A DNA stretch of 58,573 nucleotides from Akkermansia sp. (GCA_017477935.1 JAFVIC010000056.1:1-58573), one strand, 5' to 3'; positions 7,139 through 15,258 are shown, counted from the first letter of the stretch. Notes: a model not told the origin generated them from the sequence alone. Program-made: numbers and translations.

Positions 7139-8305
7139 TTATTTGAAGTGGTCTTTCTTCACATTCTGTTTCAGGATTCGCTCCTGATACTCAGGTGCCC
7201 AGGGTACCTGTTCGTCTTTCCCGAAGGTGCGGCAATACGGTTCGATGGGGTAAAGATACTCACACTGCGCAAGAGCCGCGGCACGAGCCTCGGGGGTTTC
7301 GTACAGGTAAAGCGCGTAGCCGCCATGGCCGCCGCCACAGTATTTGCAGGCAAGAGACTCCCCTACGACCGGCAGGGGTTCCATACCCTCTGCCAACTGC
7401 AGCTCATAGCTCAGTCGCACACCGACAGCCAGCACGTTAATATCCTTCTCCTGCACGCCGAGTCGCGCCACCCTGGCAGCCTTGGCTATTTTACGAAAAT
7501 CGCGTTTCAAACCGGCAAGACCGGGGGTATCGTGCTTGATTCGCGTATCATATACGGCCATGCGCCCTTTGAGGAATTCGCCCGTATTCTTGAAATCCAG
7601 CACCGGACGCGGGCCTGACTGCCACACACAGGCACCGGTTTCCGCTATCACGGCAGGGTCTTGCCAACCTACACCCAACCCCAGTTCCGAGGACACCGGA
7701 TCCCAGCCATTGAGCACACTCCAGCCACCACTGCCACCCAGACCGGCCCCTTGGCGGTAGTTCCATTCCTTCAAAGAAACGGTTGGGGAAATAGAACAGT
7801 TCACGACATATTCCCCGGGTATGGCATTCTCGGGCACATCAAGCCAACCACCGGCAAAGTCAACACGCAACGGGACATGCGCCGGGGCTTTGATTCGACT
7901 GACCATCACGGAACTACTGGCGGAACTGCCATCGGGGCGAGTCTTTTCAAGCACCACAAACTCCACCCCATCCTGCTCACACAGGCGGCGCTTGGCGTCC
8001 ATGTACAAATCATCCGTCGTCACGGCAAGCACAGCCGGCTTCACTTGGCGAAACGCAGTCAGGAACGAAAGCTCGGCATCCGCATCCGTCGAGAGCACCA
8101 CTTCATCCACCATCTCCAGCGAGGAGAGCAGCTCCATCTTGTCCACATCTTCCAGCACAGACTTCTTGCCATACACACTCCAGAGCAAGTCAGCCGGGGG
8201 GAACGATACCACCAGCGAATCACCCAAGGCACGAGCCTCGCGAAAAAACTGCAAGTGACCTGCATGCAGTACATTAAACGAACCGGATACAAAAACTTTC
8301 TTCAT
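7139..8305 (-). CDS. Nucleotidyltransferase-GHMP kinase fusion
   Basis: A 388-residue two-domain protein. Residues 1-135 are a second RfaE/TagD-like nucleotidyltransferase (KKVFVSGSFNVLHAGHLQF, HxGH at 14-17). Residues 138-360 resemble GHMP sugar kinases: APAHVPLRVDFAGGWLDVP (motif 1), a glycine-rich GAGLGGSGGWSVLNG loop (motif 2, ATP binding) and CKYCGGGHGGYALYL (motif 3). The arrangement recalls heptose or fucose salvage, where a sugar is phosphorylated and then activated. Start: ATG at 8305; the ATG-less sequence to 8323 is not needed. It lies 20 bp upstream of the stand-alone nucleotidyltransferase gene. The sugar is unknown. Confidence 0.8.
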   Translation of the reverse strand: MKKVFVSGSFNVLHAGHLQFFREARALGDSLVVSFPPADLLWSVYGKKSVLEDVDKMELLSSLEMVDEVVLSTDADAELSFLTAFRQVKPAVLAVTTDDLYMDAKRRLCEQDGVEFVVLEKTRPDGSSASSSVMVSRIKAPAHVPLRVDFAGGWLDVPENAIPGEYVVNCSISPTVSLKEWNYRQGAGLGGSGGWSVLNGWDPVSSELGLGVGWQDPAVIAETGACVWQSGPRPVLDFKNTGEFLKGRMAVYDTRIKHDTPGLAGLKRDFRKIAKAARVARLGVQEKDINVLAVGVRLSYELQLAEGMEPLPVVGESLACKYCGGGHGGYALYLYETPEARAAALAQCEYLYPIEPYCRTFGKDEQVPWAPEYQERILKQNVKKDHFK

Positions 8306-8337
8306 ATCAGACAATAAAATCAATCAAAATAGCGCAC

Positions 8338-8766
8338 TTAGCGCTCAAGCCCAATCCAGCGGAAGAAAATGCGGGAGGGGCGCCAGTAGTCCAGCCCTCG
8401 CGAAATCTTACTCCCGGTGAGCCAATCTTTCACCCACGGCAGCAGCACGATGGTGAAAAGCTGAGCAATAAGATACTTGAACAAGCCGCGAGGCTGTTCA
8501 GGTGCAGCGGCAGACTTCGGGGCAGGCAGCGCAGCCTGCGCAGGGCGGGGAGCACGGTGAATCAAGCGCCCGGCTATCCTCAACCCGGCGTAACCGACTG
8601 CAGCCAGCGCGGCATAGCGCAGGGTCTTGCGGGAAATGTGCAGCACATCCATACACACCCCGGCGCCGGCCTGCGTTTTAGCAGCAGAATCAAGCACACC
8701 GATGCGGGTCTGCGCCACTCGGTTCAGGATTTGCTGCGTTCGTTGCTGATGAGTAATTTGATGCAT
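8338..8766 (-). CDS. Small membrane protein, third gene of the YqjD/YqjE-like operon
   Basis: A 142-residue protein with no recognised domain. The N-terminal 45 residues are hydrophilic. A weak hydrophobic segment lies near 52-66 (YAALAAVGYAGLRIAG), then a Pro/Ala linker, a stronger membrane segment (FKYLIAQLFTIVLLPWV) and a basic tail. The start ATG at 8766 lies inside the end of the upstream holin-like gene (43-bp overlap). The position matches yqjK-like genes in enterobacterial yqjDEK operons, but no sequence similarity is claimed. Function unknown. Confidence 0.7.
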   Translation of the reverse strand: MHQITHQQRTQQILNRVAQTRIGVLDSAAKTQAGAGVCMDVLHISRKTLRYAALAAVGYAGLRIAGRLIHRAPRPAQAALPAPKSAAAPEQPRGLFKYLIAQLFTIVLLPWVKDWLTGSKISRGLDYWRPSRIFFRWIGLER

Positions 8767-9167
8767 TGCCAATCATTCTTAAGTTCCTCACGAGTAGCCG
8801 GCGCGACTGGGCCGGGCGAACTCTTCACCCCAATGAGCAGCACGATAAAACCAACCACAAGGTGAGCCAGACTCACCACCCCGGTGGCCAACAGCCAGCT
8901 ACCCAGCAACTCCTGCAGGCCCACACAAGCGAAGGCGCAGAACACCAGATAACCGAAAAACAGCAGCAGCGCCCCCGCAGCCACCGCCACGACACGCCTG
9001 ACCTGATGGCCGAGATACTGCTGCAACTCAGCGCACAACAATTGCAGCAAAGCCCCAACATGAGCGACAGTCTGCCCGGCCATTCCCTTCACGCCGCCAA
9101 GCAACTCACCCCCCTGTTGTTGCAGGGAGGCGAGAGCTTTCGGCTTTCTGAAAGAGAAAAGTGACAT
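8724..9167 (-). CDS. YqjE-like (putative holin superfamily) membrane protein
   Basis: A 147-residue protein with two adjacent membrane hairpin segments (VVAVAAGALLLFFGYLVFCA, then SLAHLVVGFIVLLIGV) after an amphipathic N-terminus. This is the pattern of YqjE and the phage-holin III-like superfamily. It follows a DUF883/YqjD-like gene and precedes another small membrane protein, so the three probably act together at the inner membrane. Such operons are associated with stationary phase or stress in other bacteria; here that is inference. Confidence 0.7.
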   Translation of the reverse strand: MSLFSFRKPKALASLQQQGGELLGGVKGMAGQTVAHVGALLQLLCAELQQYLGHQVRRVVAVAAGALLLFFGYLVFCAFACVGLQELLGSWLLATGVVSLAHLVVGFIVLLIGVKSSPGPVAPATREELKNDWQCIKLLISNERSKS

Positions 9168-9214
9168 GCAACATCAGCTCTGTTATTCCGGCGCAGGCGA
9201 AAGCACTGCCAACC

Positions 9215-9577
9215 TCAGCGGCGGGTCACACCAATGAGCAGCCCCAGCACGAACCCGATACCCAGCGCACCCAGCACGCTGCCGGTCGGATTAGCTTTCA
9301 CATACTCCTCACCGGCCTGGTGCAAATCCTTGGCCTTGGCGCAGGTTACGTCCCAACCGGCATTGATTTGCTCGCGGGCATCATCGGTATACTTGCGCAT
9401 GTCAGCCATGCGCTCAGCTGTGTACTTACGCACCGTATCCATCTGCTCAGCCGTTGCACGGCGCAGCTTCTCATACTGAGCGCAGGCATAGTCACGGGCA
9501 GCCTTCAGGCGATCCTGAGTATCAGTTGCGGAAGCCTCAGCAGGCTTCACCGTTTCAGGGGTTTCTGCATTTTCCAT
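9215..9577 (-). CDS. YqjD/ElaB-like (DUF883) membrane-anchored protein
   Basis: A 120-residue protein. A helical charged domain (residues 20-90, many Ala/Lys/Arg/Glu, KYTAERMADMRKYTDDAREQ) is followed by VKANPTGSVLGALGIGFVLG, a glycine-zipper membrane anchor ending in RR. This is the layout of the DUF883 family (YqjD, ElaB), inner-membrane proteins known to tether ribosomes in E. coli. Start ATG at 9577. First gene of a three-gene operon. Confidence 0.82.
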   Translation of the reverse strand: MENAETPETVKPAEASATDTQDRLKAARDYACAQYEKLRRATAEQMDTVRKYTAERMADMRKYTDDAREQINAGWDVTCAKAKDLHQAGEEYVKANPTGSVLGALGIGFVLGLLIGVTRR

Positions 9578-9749
9578 AAAATCTGAGTGTTTGAAGATTG
9601 ATAGCGGAATCGCCACCGGCACACCGTGTACCCGTAGGTTCCATTACCGTATTATAATCACATTCACCCGCAAATTGCAAGCAATCTCGACCAAAATGAC
9701 GAATTTTCTTCACTTTTGCGTAATTTTTCCGCCATCGGCAAATATAGCC

Positions 9750-9778
9750 TTGCATTTTACGCGCGAAACTGGTAATAT
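9750..9778 (+). promoter_or_regulatory. Promoter of carA-purA
   Basis: TTGCAT (9750-9755), 17-bp spacer, TAATAT (9773-9778). It predicts a 17-nt leader with an AAAGAG Shine-Dalgarno-like stretch before the carA ATG at 9802. The remaining 9578-9749 intergenic DNA is AT-rich with no gene seen. Confidence 0.6.
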
Positions 9779-9801
9779 CGCACGGCTTAAAGAGAAAAAG
9801 C

Positions 9802-10959
9802 ATGAAAGCGATTCTTGCACTAGAAGACGGAACAACATTCGAGGGCAGCTCCATCGGCGCTGTCGGCACCGTAACCGGCGAGATGTGCTGCGACACATCC
9901 GTCATGGGTTATCAGGAAATCCTCTCCGACCCTGCTTGCTGCGGTCGCGTCATCGCCATGACCTACCCGCTCATCGGCAATTATGGTGTGTGCGCAGAGG
10001 ATGATGAGAGCGCCACCGCCGGAGCCACCGGCCTGGTCGTCACCGAACTGGCCCGCCTGCACTGCAACTGGCGTGCCCAGGAGCCCATGGAGCCCTGGCT
10101 GGAGCGCCGCGGCATCGTAGGCATTGCCGGTATCGACACGCGCAAGATTGCGACCCTTCAGCGCAAGAGCGGCGCGCTGCGCTGCTGCATCTCCACGGAG
10201 CTGACGGCGGAAGAGGCTGTAGCCGCCGCCAAGGCCGCCCCCGGCATGGAAGGTGCCTACCTTGTCAGCAACGTGAGCACCACCGCCCCCTATCACTGGG
10301 AGGGTGAGTCGCGTGCCTGGAAGCTTCCCAACAAAACTCAGGGCGACCTGGGTACCTACAGCGAACTGCCGCCCGTCAGCTACAAGGTTGTGGTATACGA
10401 CCTGGGCGTACGCTACAGCACCCTGCGCAGCCTGCGTCAGGTAGGTTGCGATGTCACCGTGGTTCCCGCCACCACGACGGCGGAAGAGGCCCTGGCTCTG
10501 CGCCCGGATGCCGTTGTTATTTCCGACGGTCCCGGCGACCCCGCCATGCTTACCGATATCGCAGCCGAGGTAACTCAGCTTACCGGCAAACTGCCTGTGG
10601 CCGGCATTGGTCTGGGTTGCCAGGTAATCGCCACCGGTCTGGGTGCCACCACCCGCAAACTGCGCGTAGGACACCAGGGCTGCAACCAGCCTGTGAAATG
10701 CTGCAGCACCGGCAAGGTCGAAATCACCACGCAAAACACCCTTTTTGCCATCGATACTGACAGCCTGCCCGAGGGGCTGTGTGCAGATGCCGTGAACCTC
10801 AACGACGACACTATCGCCTCGCTCACCCACGCCAAGCTGCCCGTATTCGGTGTGCAGTACCTGCCCGCTGCCCCTGCCGGGGCCGATGACTGCGCCAACT
10901 TCTTCAACCGACTCGTGCAGACCATCATGGCAGCCAAAGCCGGTCAGTACAACGCATAA
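9802..10959 (+). CDS. carA: Carbamoyl-phosphate synthase small subunit without glutaminase triad
   Basis: A 385-residue CarA homologue. The N-terminal CPSase_sm domain (1-130) is well conserved (GEMCCDTSVMGYQEILSDP, GIDTR). The C-terminal half (about 190-380) has the class I amidotransferase fold with ISDGPGDP. However, the nucleophile motif GICLGHQ reads GIGLGCQ with Gly270 in place of Cys, and the distal FHPEA reads YLPAA with Leu354 and Ala356 in place of the catalytic His and Glu. Glutamine hydrolysis should be impossible, so the synthase would depend on free ammonia, as mammalian CPS I does. carB is not in the window. It is 17 bp upstream of purA in one unit. Confidence 0.93.
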   Translation: MKAILALEDGTTFEGSSIGAVGTVTGEMCCDTSVMGYQEILSDPACCGRVIAMTYPLIGNYGVCAEDDESATAGATGLVVTELARLHCNWRAQEPMEPWLERRGIVGIAGIDTRKIATLQRKSGALRCCISTELTAEEAVAAAKAAPGMEGAYLVSNVSTTAPYHWEGESRAWKLPNKTQGDLGTYSELPPVSYKVVVYDLGVRYSTLRSLRQVGCDVTVVPATTTAEEALALRPDAVVISDGPGDPAMLTDIAAEVTQLTGKLPVAGIGLGCQVIATGLGATTRKLRVGHQGCNQPVKCCSTGKVEITTQNTLFAIDTDSLPEGLCADAVNLNDDTIASLTHAKLPVFGVQYLPAAPAGADDCANFFNRLVQTIMAAKAGQYNA

Positions 10960-10976
10960 AAGCCCGAAAACAGTTC

Positions 10977-12254
10977 ATGAATACACTAGTCATAGGCTCC
11001 CAGTGGGGAGATGAAGGCAAAGGTAAGGTTATCGACTTCCTGACCGAGACCGCCGATATCGTAGCCCGCAGTCAGGGTGGCAGCAATGCCGGCCACACCG
11101 TTATCGCCAAAGGGCAAAAATACGTACTGCACCTCATCCCCTCCGGTATTCTGTGGGATGGCAAGGTGAACATCATCGGCAACGGCGTTGTCATCAACCC
11201 CACCTCGCTGGTGGACGAAATCCGCTACCTGCAGGAAAAGGGCGTGAGTATCACCCCGCAGAACCTCCTTATCTCTGACCGCGCTCATGTGGTGCTCCCC
11301 ATCCACAAAGATATCGACGGCGCGCAGGAAGAAGCACTCGGCGACCAGAAAATCGGCACCACCCGTCAGGGTATCGGCCCGACCTATGCCGACAAGGCCC
11401 GCCGCGTCGGCATTCGCATGATTGACCTGGCAGACCCCGCCCGCCTTGAAACGGTGCTCAAGGCCCGCATTAAGACCGCCAACGAGGAGCTTGTGCGCTT
11501 GGGCTGGCCCGCAGCCGATCCCAAGGTCACGCTCGACGCCGTCATGGCCGCTGCCGATGTGCTGCGCCCCCACATCACCAACACCATCCCTGTGCTCAAC
11601 AACGCCATCAAAGCCGGCAAGACCGTGCTCTTTGAAGGCGCACAGGGCGCCATGCTCGACATCGACTTCGGCACCTATCCCTTCGTGACCAGCTCGAACA
11701 CCAGCGCCGGCGGCTGCTGCACCGGCTCCGGCGTAGCCCCCACCCGCATCGATAAAATCATCGGCGTGTGCAAAGCCTACACCACCCGCGTGGGCGAAGG
11801 GCCCTTCGTGACCGAAGACGACGAAATCGGTGACTACCTGCACGGCCTGGGCCGCGAGTTCGGTGCTACCACCGGTCGCCCCCGCCGCTGTGGCTGGACA
11901 GATGGTGTCGTGCTGCGCTTCTCCGCCATGTTCAATGGTTTCAATGAAATGGCCATGACCAACCTCGATGGTCTTGATGAGCTCGAGAGCATTAAAATCT
12001 GCACCGGTTACCGCATGGGTGACGAGGTACTCGAGTACCCCCCTGCTCTCATGGAAGACTGGTACAAGTGCGAGCCCATCTACGAAATCCTGCCCGGCTG
12101 GAAGCAGGACATCTCGACCTGCACCACTTGGGAACAGCTCCCCGAGAACTGCAAGGCCTACGTCAAGCGCTTCGGCGAGGTAGTAGGCTGCCCGGTCAGC
12201 TCCGTGGGCGTGGGGCCTGATCGCGAGCAAACCATCAGTGTGCCGCTCGCCTGA
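10977..12254 (+). CDS. purA: Adenylosuccinate synthetase
   Basis: A 425-residue enzyme of AMP synthesis that joins aspartate to IMP using GTP. The N-terminal GSQWGDEGKGK P-loop with the catalytic Asp, NAGHTV, GTTRQGIGPTYADKARR, and the TTGRPRRCGW segment are all present. The length is normal. It is 17 bp downstream of carA and ends before a strong terminator. Both genes feed nucleotide synthesis. Confidence 0.98.
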   Translation: MNTLVIGSQWGDEGKGKVIDFLTETADIVARSQGGSNAGHTVIAKGQKYVLHLIPSGILWDGKVNIIGNGVVINPTSLVDEIRYLQEKGVSITPQNLLISDRAHVVLPIHKDIDGAQEEALGDQKIGTTRQGIGPTYADKARRVGIRMIDLADPARLETVLKARIKTANEELVRLGWPAADPKVTLDAVMAAADVLRPHITNTIPVLNNAIKAGKTVLFEGAQGAMLDIDFGTYPFVTSSNTSAGGCCTGSGVAPTRIDKIIGVCKAYTTRVGEGPFVTEDDEIGDYLHGLGREFGATTGRPRRCGWTDGVVLRFSAMFNGFNEMAMTNLDGLDELESIKICTGYRMGDEVLEYPPALMEDWYKCEPIYEILPGWKQDISTCTTWEQLPENCKAYVKRFGEVVGCPVSSVGVGPDREQTISVPLA

Positions 12255-12283
12255 TTCAGCACGAACATTTATCATCCCCCTTC

Positions 12284-12316
12284 AAAAAACGCAGTCGCTC
12301 AGCGGCTGCGTTTTTT
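12284..12316 (+). terminator. Terminator of carA-purA
   Basis: CGCAG/CTGCG stem (12290-12294 with 12306-12310) flanked by AAAAAA and TTTTTT, 30 bp after the purA stop. Confidence 0.85.
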
Positions 12317-12356
12317 CTGCACCTCGAATCCACCCCGCATTTCCGGCCGTGACAAT

Positions 12357-12388
12357 AGAGCCGCAACCCCTCGCAAGGCTGCGGCTCT
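12357..12388 (-). terminator. Hairpin after the ArsC-like gene
   Basis: A 9-bp perfect stem AGAGCCGCA/TGCGGCTCT. The T-run is poor in both directions. It lies 30 bp past the minus-strand gene stop and may serve as its terminator. Confidence 0.5.
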
Positions 12389-12417
12389 GACTCTCTCCGT
12401 TATTATCACTTACAAAA

Positions 12418-12780
12418 CTACTTCCCCAGCGCGGCACTCCAGGTTTCAGCCTTAAAGCCGGGGATGACCTGCCCGCTGTCAGTCACCAGCAGAGGGCGCT
12501 TCACCAGCATACCATCCGTTGCCAGCAGAGCAAGCATTTCCTCCTCACTCATCTCTTTCAGTCGCGCGGCCAGGTTCAGTTCGCGGTATTTCGTACCGCA
12601 GGTGTTGAAAAACTTCTTCAGCGGCAGCCCGCTCGCCTGCCACCATGCGCGCAGCTCAGCCTCACCGGGCGCCTGCTCCACAATGTGGCGGGCCGTGAAC
12701 TCTGCCCCCTGCTCCTGCAGCCACACCCGAGCCTTCCGGCACGTGCTGCACTTCGGATATTCGATAAACTGTGTGCTCAT
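12418..12780 (-). CDS. ArsC/Spx-family thioredoxin-fold protein
   Basis: A 120-residue protein of the arsenate reductase-like family (YffB/Spx/MgsR). It shows FIEYPKCSTCRKARVWL with a CxxC pair at residues 11-14, a helical insert, and the C-terminal VKRPLLV strand. Family members are arsenate reductases, glutaredoxin-like reductases, or (in Firmicutes) RNA polymerase regulators. No arsenic genes are nearby, so a redox role is more likely than arsenate detoxification. It is monocistronic. Confidence 0.85.
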   Translation of the reverse strand: MSTQFIEYPKCSTCRKARVWLQEQGAEFTARHIVEQAPGEAELRAWWQASGLPLKKFFNTCGTKYRELNLAARLKEMSEEEMLALLATDGMLVKRPLLVTDSGQVIPGFKAETWSAALGK

Positions 12781-12901
12781 GGCTTTTAATTACCATATTT
12801 CCTATCGTTTTGCAAGACTTTTTTTTTCAAAAAATAAAAGAAAGTGCAAAAAAGCGGGAAAATCGGCTGCGGGCAAGATGTTTAAGAAAAGCGAGAGAAT
12901 C

Positions 12902-12930
12902 ATGACGAATGCAACCCACTGTGGTATAAT
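12902..12930 (+). promoter_or_regulatory. Possible upstream nrdR promoter
   Basis: ATGACG (12902-12907), 17-bp spacer, TATAAT (12925-12930). The -10 is perfect and the -35 weak. It would give a leader of about 48 nt for nrdR, in contrast to the closer leaderless promoter. Confidence 0.4.
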
Positions 12931-12949
12931 ATATGGGACTAAATCCCTC

Positions 12950-12977
12950 TTGACACCCCCACAGATTGTGGTAAGAT
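12950..12977 (+). promoter_or_regulatory. Leaderless promoter of nrdR with internal palindrome
   Basis: TTGACA (12950-12955), 16-bp spacer, TAAGAT (12972-12977). The -10 overlaps the ATG at 12976, so the transcript should begin at or next to the ATG at 12985. A palindrome CCACA-GAT-TGTGG (12959-12971) fills the spacer, a natural operator position. Confidence 0.6.
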
Positions 12978-12984
12978 GGACGGC

Positions 12985-13473
12985 ATGAGATGCGTTCAAT
13001 GCGGCTACATGGAAGACAAGGTAATCGACTCGCGCACGTCGAAAGACGGCACGTGTATCAGGCGGCGCCGGGAGTGCATACGCTGCCAGTACCGCTACAC
13101 GACCTACGAGCAGATTGAGCGTACAGAGCTTCGCGTGGTAAAGCGCGACAATGTGCACGAGGCACTGAACCGCGAAAAAATCTTGCGAGGCATGATAAAA
13201 GCCTGCGAAAAACGCCCGGTGAGCATGGATCAGCTCGATGTCGCTGCCGATGAAATCGTGGCGGAGCTGCACCGCGACCACCAGCGCGAGGTACCCTCGG
13301 CCATTATCGGCATGAAGGTGATTGAGAAATTGCAGACGATTGACCCTGTGGCGTATATACGCTACGTGTCGGTATACCGCCAGTTCGCGAATGTGGACGA
13401 GTTTATCGAGCTGATTCGCCGCATGGAGCGCAAGACTCTCAACGACCCCCTGCAACGTAAACTTTCTTTCTGA
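12985..13473 (+). CDS. nrdR: Transcriptional repressor NrdR
   Basis: A 162-residue repressor of ribonucleotide reductase genes. It has an N-terminal zinc ribbon (CVQCG then CIRCQYRYTTYE, with the two CxxC pairs) and an ATP-cone at about 45-135, which senses ATP/dATP. Family proteins normally begin MxCP-C, matching the ATG at 12985 rather than 12976, which lies inside the promoter. The stop overlaps the next ATG by one base. No nrd gene is in the window. Confidence 0.95.
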   Translation: MRCVQCGYMEDKVIDSRTSKDGTCIRRRRECIRCQYRYTTYEQIERTELRVVKRDNVHEALNREKILRGMIKACEKRPVSMDQLDVAADEIVAELHRDHQREVPSAIIGMKVIEKLQTIDPVAYIRYVSVYRQFANVDEFIELIRRMERKTLNDPLQRKLSF

Positions 13474-13985
13474 TGATAGCGTTCAAGAACAATCGACCGC
13501 TGCTGCAGAACGGCTATTGCGTGTTCTCAGACTACGACCTCGCCTGGCTCGTCAATGTGCTGCAGGAGGCCGCGGAATCCGCCGGTACAACCCTGCCGTT
13601 CAAAGAGGAGATTGCAGCCGGTGTGCTGCAATACCTGGAGAACAACTGCCCGCTGCACGCCGTGCCGCTGGACTACCTCTTTGACCGCATGCGCAGCCTG
13701 CTCAATCACATCGGGCTGCCACTCATCGCCACCCACTTGCGCAAGCAGACCCCGCCCATTGACATCGAGCTCGACACCCTGGCGGAAGAAGCTCCCCTGC
13801 CCCTGTTCTTCTACACGGAGCTGCGCCGCCGCATGGACAACCTGCGCGACAAGGGGCTGACCAATTACCACTTCAGCGGCATGGCTCGCTGCAGTTTTGC
13901 ACTCGGTGACCGCCGCCGCGCCTGCCCTACCCAGCGCCGCGCCCTTGCTGAGTTGAACGCCTACCTGCTGCAAACACAGGCCTGA
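13473..13985 (+). CDS. Unknown protein coupled to nrdR
   Basis: A 170-residue protein whose ATG shares a base with the nrdR stop (TGATG), so the two are translationally coupled. No family is recognised with certainty. Residues 22-95 (LAWLVNVLQEAAESAG through VPLDYLFDRMRSLLNHIGLPLIATHL) have a helical spacing reminiscent of the ATP-cone of NrdR itself. The C-terminal part has several Cys and Arg residues (MARCSFALGDRRRACPTQRR). A nucleotide-sensing partner of NrdR is possible, but this is a guess from pattern and position. Confidence 0.7.
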   Translation: MIAFKNNRPLLQNGYCVFSDYDLAWLVNVLQEAAESAGTTLPFKEEIAAGVLQYLENNCPLHAVPLDYLFDRMRSLLNHIGLPLIATHLRKQTPPIDIELDTLAEEAPLPLFFYTELRRRMDNLRDKGLTNYHFSGMARCSFALGDRRRACPTQRRALAELNAYLLQTQA

Positions 13986-13994
13986 TACGGCACA

Positions 13995-14026
13995 AAAAAT
14001 AATGCCGCCGTCATCACGACGGCGGC
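13995..14026 (-). terminator. Terminator after the class V aminotransferase
   Basis: GCCGCCGTC/GACGGCGGC stem (14004-14012 with 14018-14026) followed, on the minus strand, by ATTATTTTTT. It may also stop the converging nrdR unit. Confidence 0.75.
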
Positions 14027-14076
14027 TTGTTGAGAGAGTAGGTTTCTTTTGTTCGGTATAAGCGACCCGCATGGGC

Positions 14077-15168
14077 TCAGCGGAGCTTGAGCACGTCCAC
14101 CACGGCAGAGGTAATCTCCTTCATGTCGTCCAGGCACAGCTCGCCCATGTGGGCAATACGGAAGGTCTTGTCTTTCAGGCCACCGTAGCCGTTGCCCAGC
14201 TGCATATTGAGCTCGGCAAGCCCCTTGTTGAGCTCCGGTATGGAGATAAGCTCGGAGCAACCCTTGGGGTGGGCATCGATAACGGTGAGGGTTTTGGAAA
14301 GATATTTACGGTTGGGATATACACGGAAGTACTCGTCTGCCCAGGCGCGGGTGAACTCAGCGCACTGCTCGTGGCGGGCGAAACGAGCCTCAATCCCCTC
14401 TTCATTCACGATGTGCTGCAACTGTTTATCGAGAGCATACATCAGGGAAAGACAGGGGGTAGAGGTGTACTGGTAGTTCTTCTTGTCAATGAAGTCCCAC
14501 AGCGTGCGCAGATCAAAGTACAGACCACGGGTGGGCACCTCGGCCGTGCGCTCGTAAGCCTTTTGGCTCATGGCGCAGATAGCCAGACCGGGCGGCAGGG
14601 CCAGAGCCTTCTGGGTGGAGGTGATGAGCACGTCTATACCCAGCTTGTCAGTCTCAATTTTGGAACCGGCGGCGGATGATACGGCATCCACCAGCCACAC
14701 CACGTCCGGGTACTTCTTCATGACCTCGGCAATATCTTCCACCGGGTTCTGAATACCCGAGGACGTCTCATTGTGGGTCACGGTGATAACATCGTACTTG
14801 CCGGTAGCGAGGGCGGCATCCACCATCTCCGGGGTGGTGGGTTCACCCATTTCGCTGGAGAATTTGTCGGCCGGCACGCCGTTGGCCACGGCCATTTTGT
14901 ACCACTTGTCGCCGAAAGCGCCCACGGAGAAAACCGCTGCGCGCTTGGCCGTGCAGGAGCGAATGGCACCTTCCATCAGGCCTGAGCCGGATGAGGTGGA
15001 AAGCAGAATACGGTTGTTCGTATAGAGCACCTTCTGCATATTGTCAGATATACGCTTCTGAATCTCAGAGGCTTTCTTCGAGCGGTGCCCAATCATCGGC
15101 AGGCTCATTTCGGCAAGGATATCCTCCGACACGACAGTCGGACCCGGTATAAACAGTTTGATGGCCAT
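14077..15168 (-). CDS. Class V aminotransferase (serine/phosphoserine or alanine-glyoxylate type)
   Basis: A 363-residue PLP enzyme. It begins KLFIPGPTVVSEDILAEM, the hallmark of the serine-pyruvate/alanine-glyoxylate group. The PLP lysine is in ITSTQKALALPPG at about residue 190, with the aspartate in WLVDAVSS before it. The most likely roles are phosphoserine or serine/alanine transamination in amino-acid synthesis. The related family includes phosphoserine aminotransferases in some non-proteobacterial lineages, so it may be the functional SerC; the substrate is not proven. Monocistronic. Confidence 0.88.
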   Translation of the reverse strand: MAIKLFIPGPTVVSEDILAEMSLPMIGHRSKKASEIQKRISDNMQKVLYTNNRILLSTSSGSGLMEGAIRSCTAKRAAVFSVGAFGDKWYKMAVANGVPADKFSSEMGEPTTPEMVDAALATGKYDVITVTHNETSSGIQNPVEDIAEVMKKYPDVVWLVDAVSSAAGSKIETDKLGIDVLITSTQKALALPPGLAICAMSQKAYERTAEVPTRGLYFDLRTLWDFIDKKNYQYTSTPCLSLMYALDKQLQHIVNEEGIEARFARHEQCAEFTRAWADEYFRVYPNRKYLSKTLTVIDAHPKGCSELISIPELNKGLAELNMQLGNGYGGLKDKTFRIAHMGELCLDDMKEITSAVVDVLKLR

Positions 15169-15258
15169 AGGCTGAAATATGTTTTCGTGAACACTATACC
15201 TTTACCACACCCGGAGAATAAAAGCGAGAATAAAGTGCGCTGTTGACAAAAAAGGATG

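Noticed and set aside
10986..12275. 429-codon frame antisense to purA
   Set aside because: Lies wholly over purA, low-complexity Ala/Gly/Asp sequence, no start signal.
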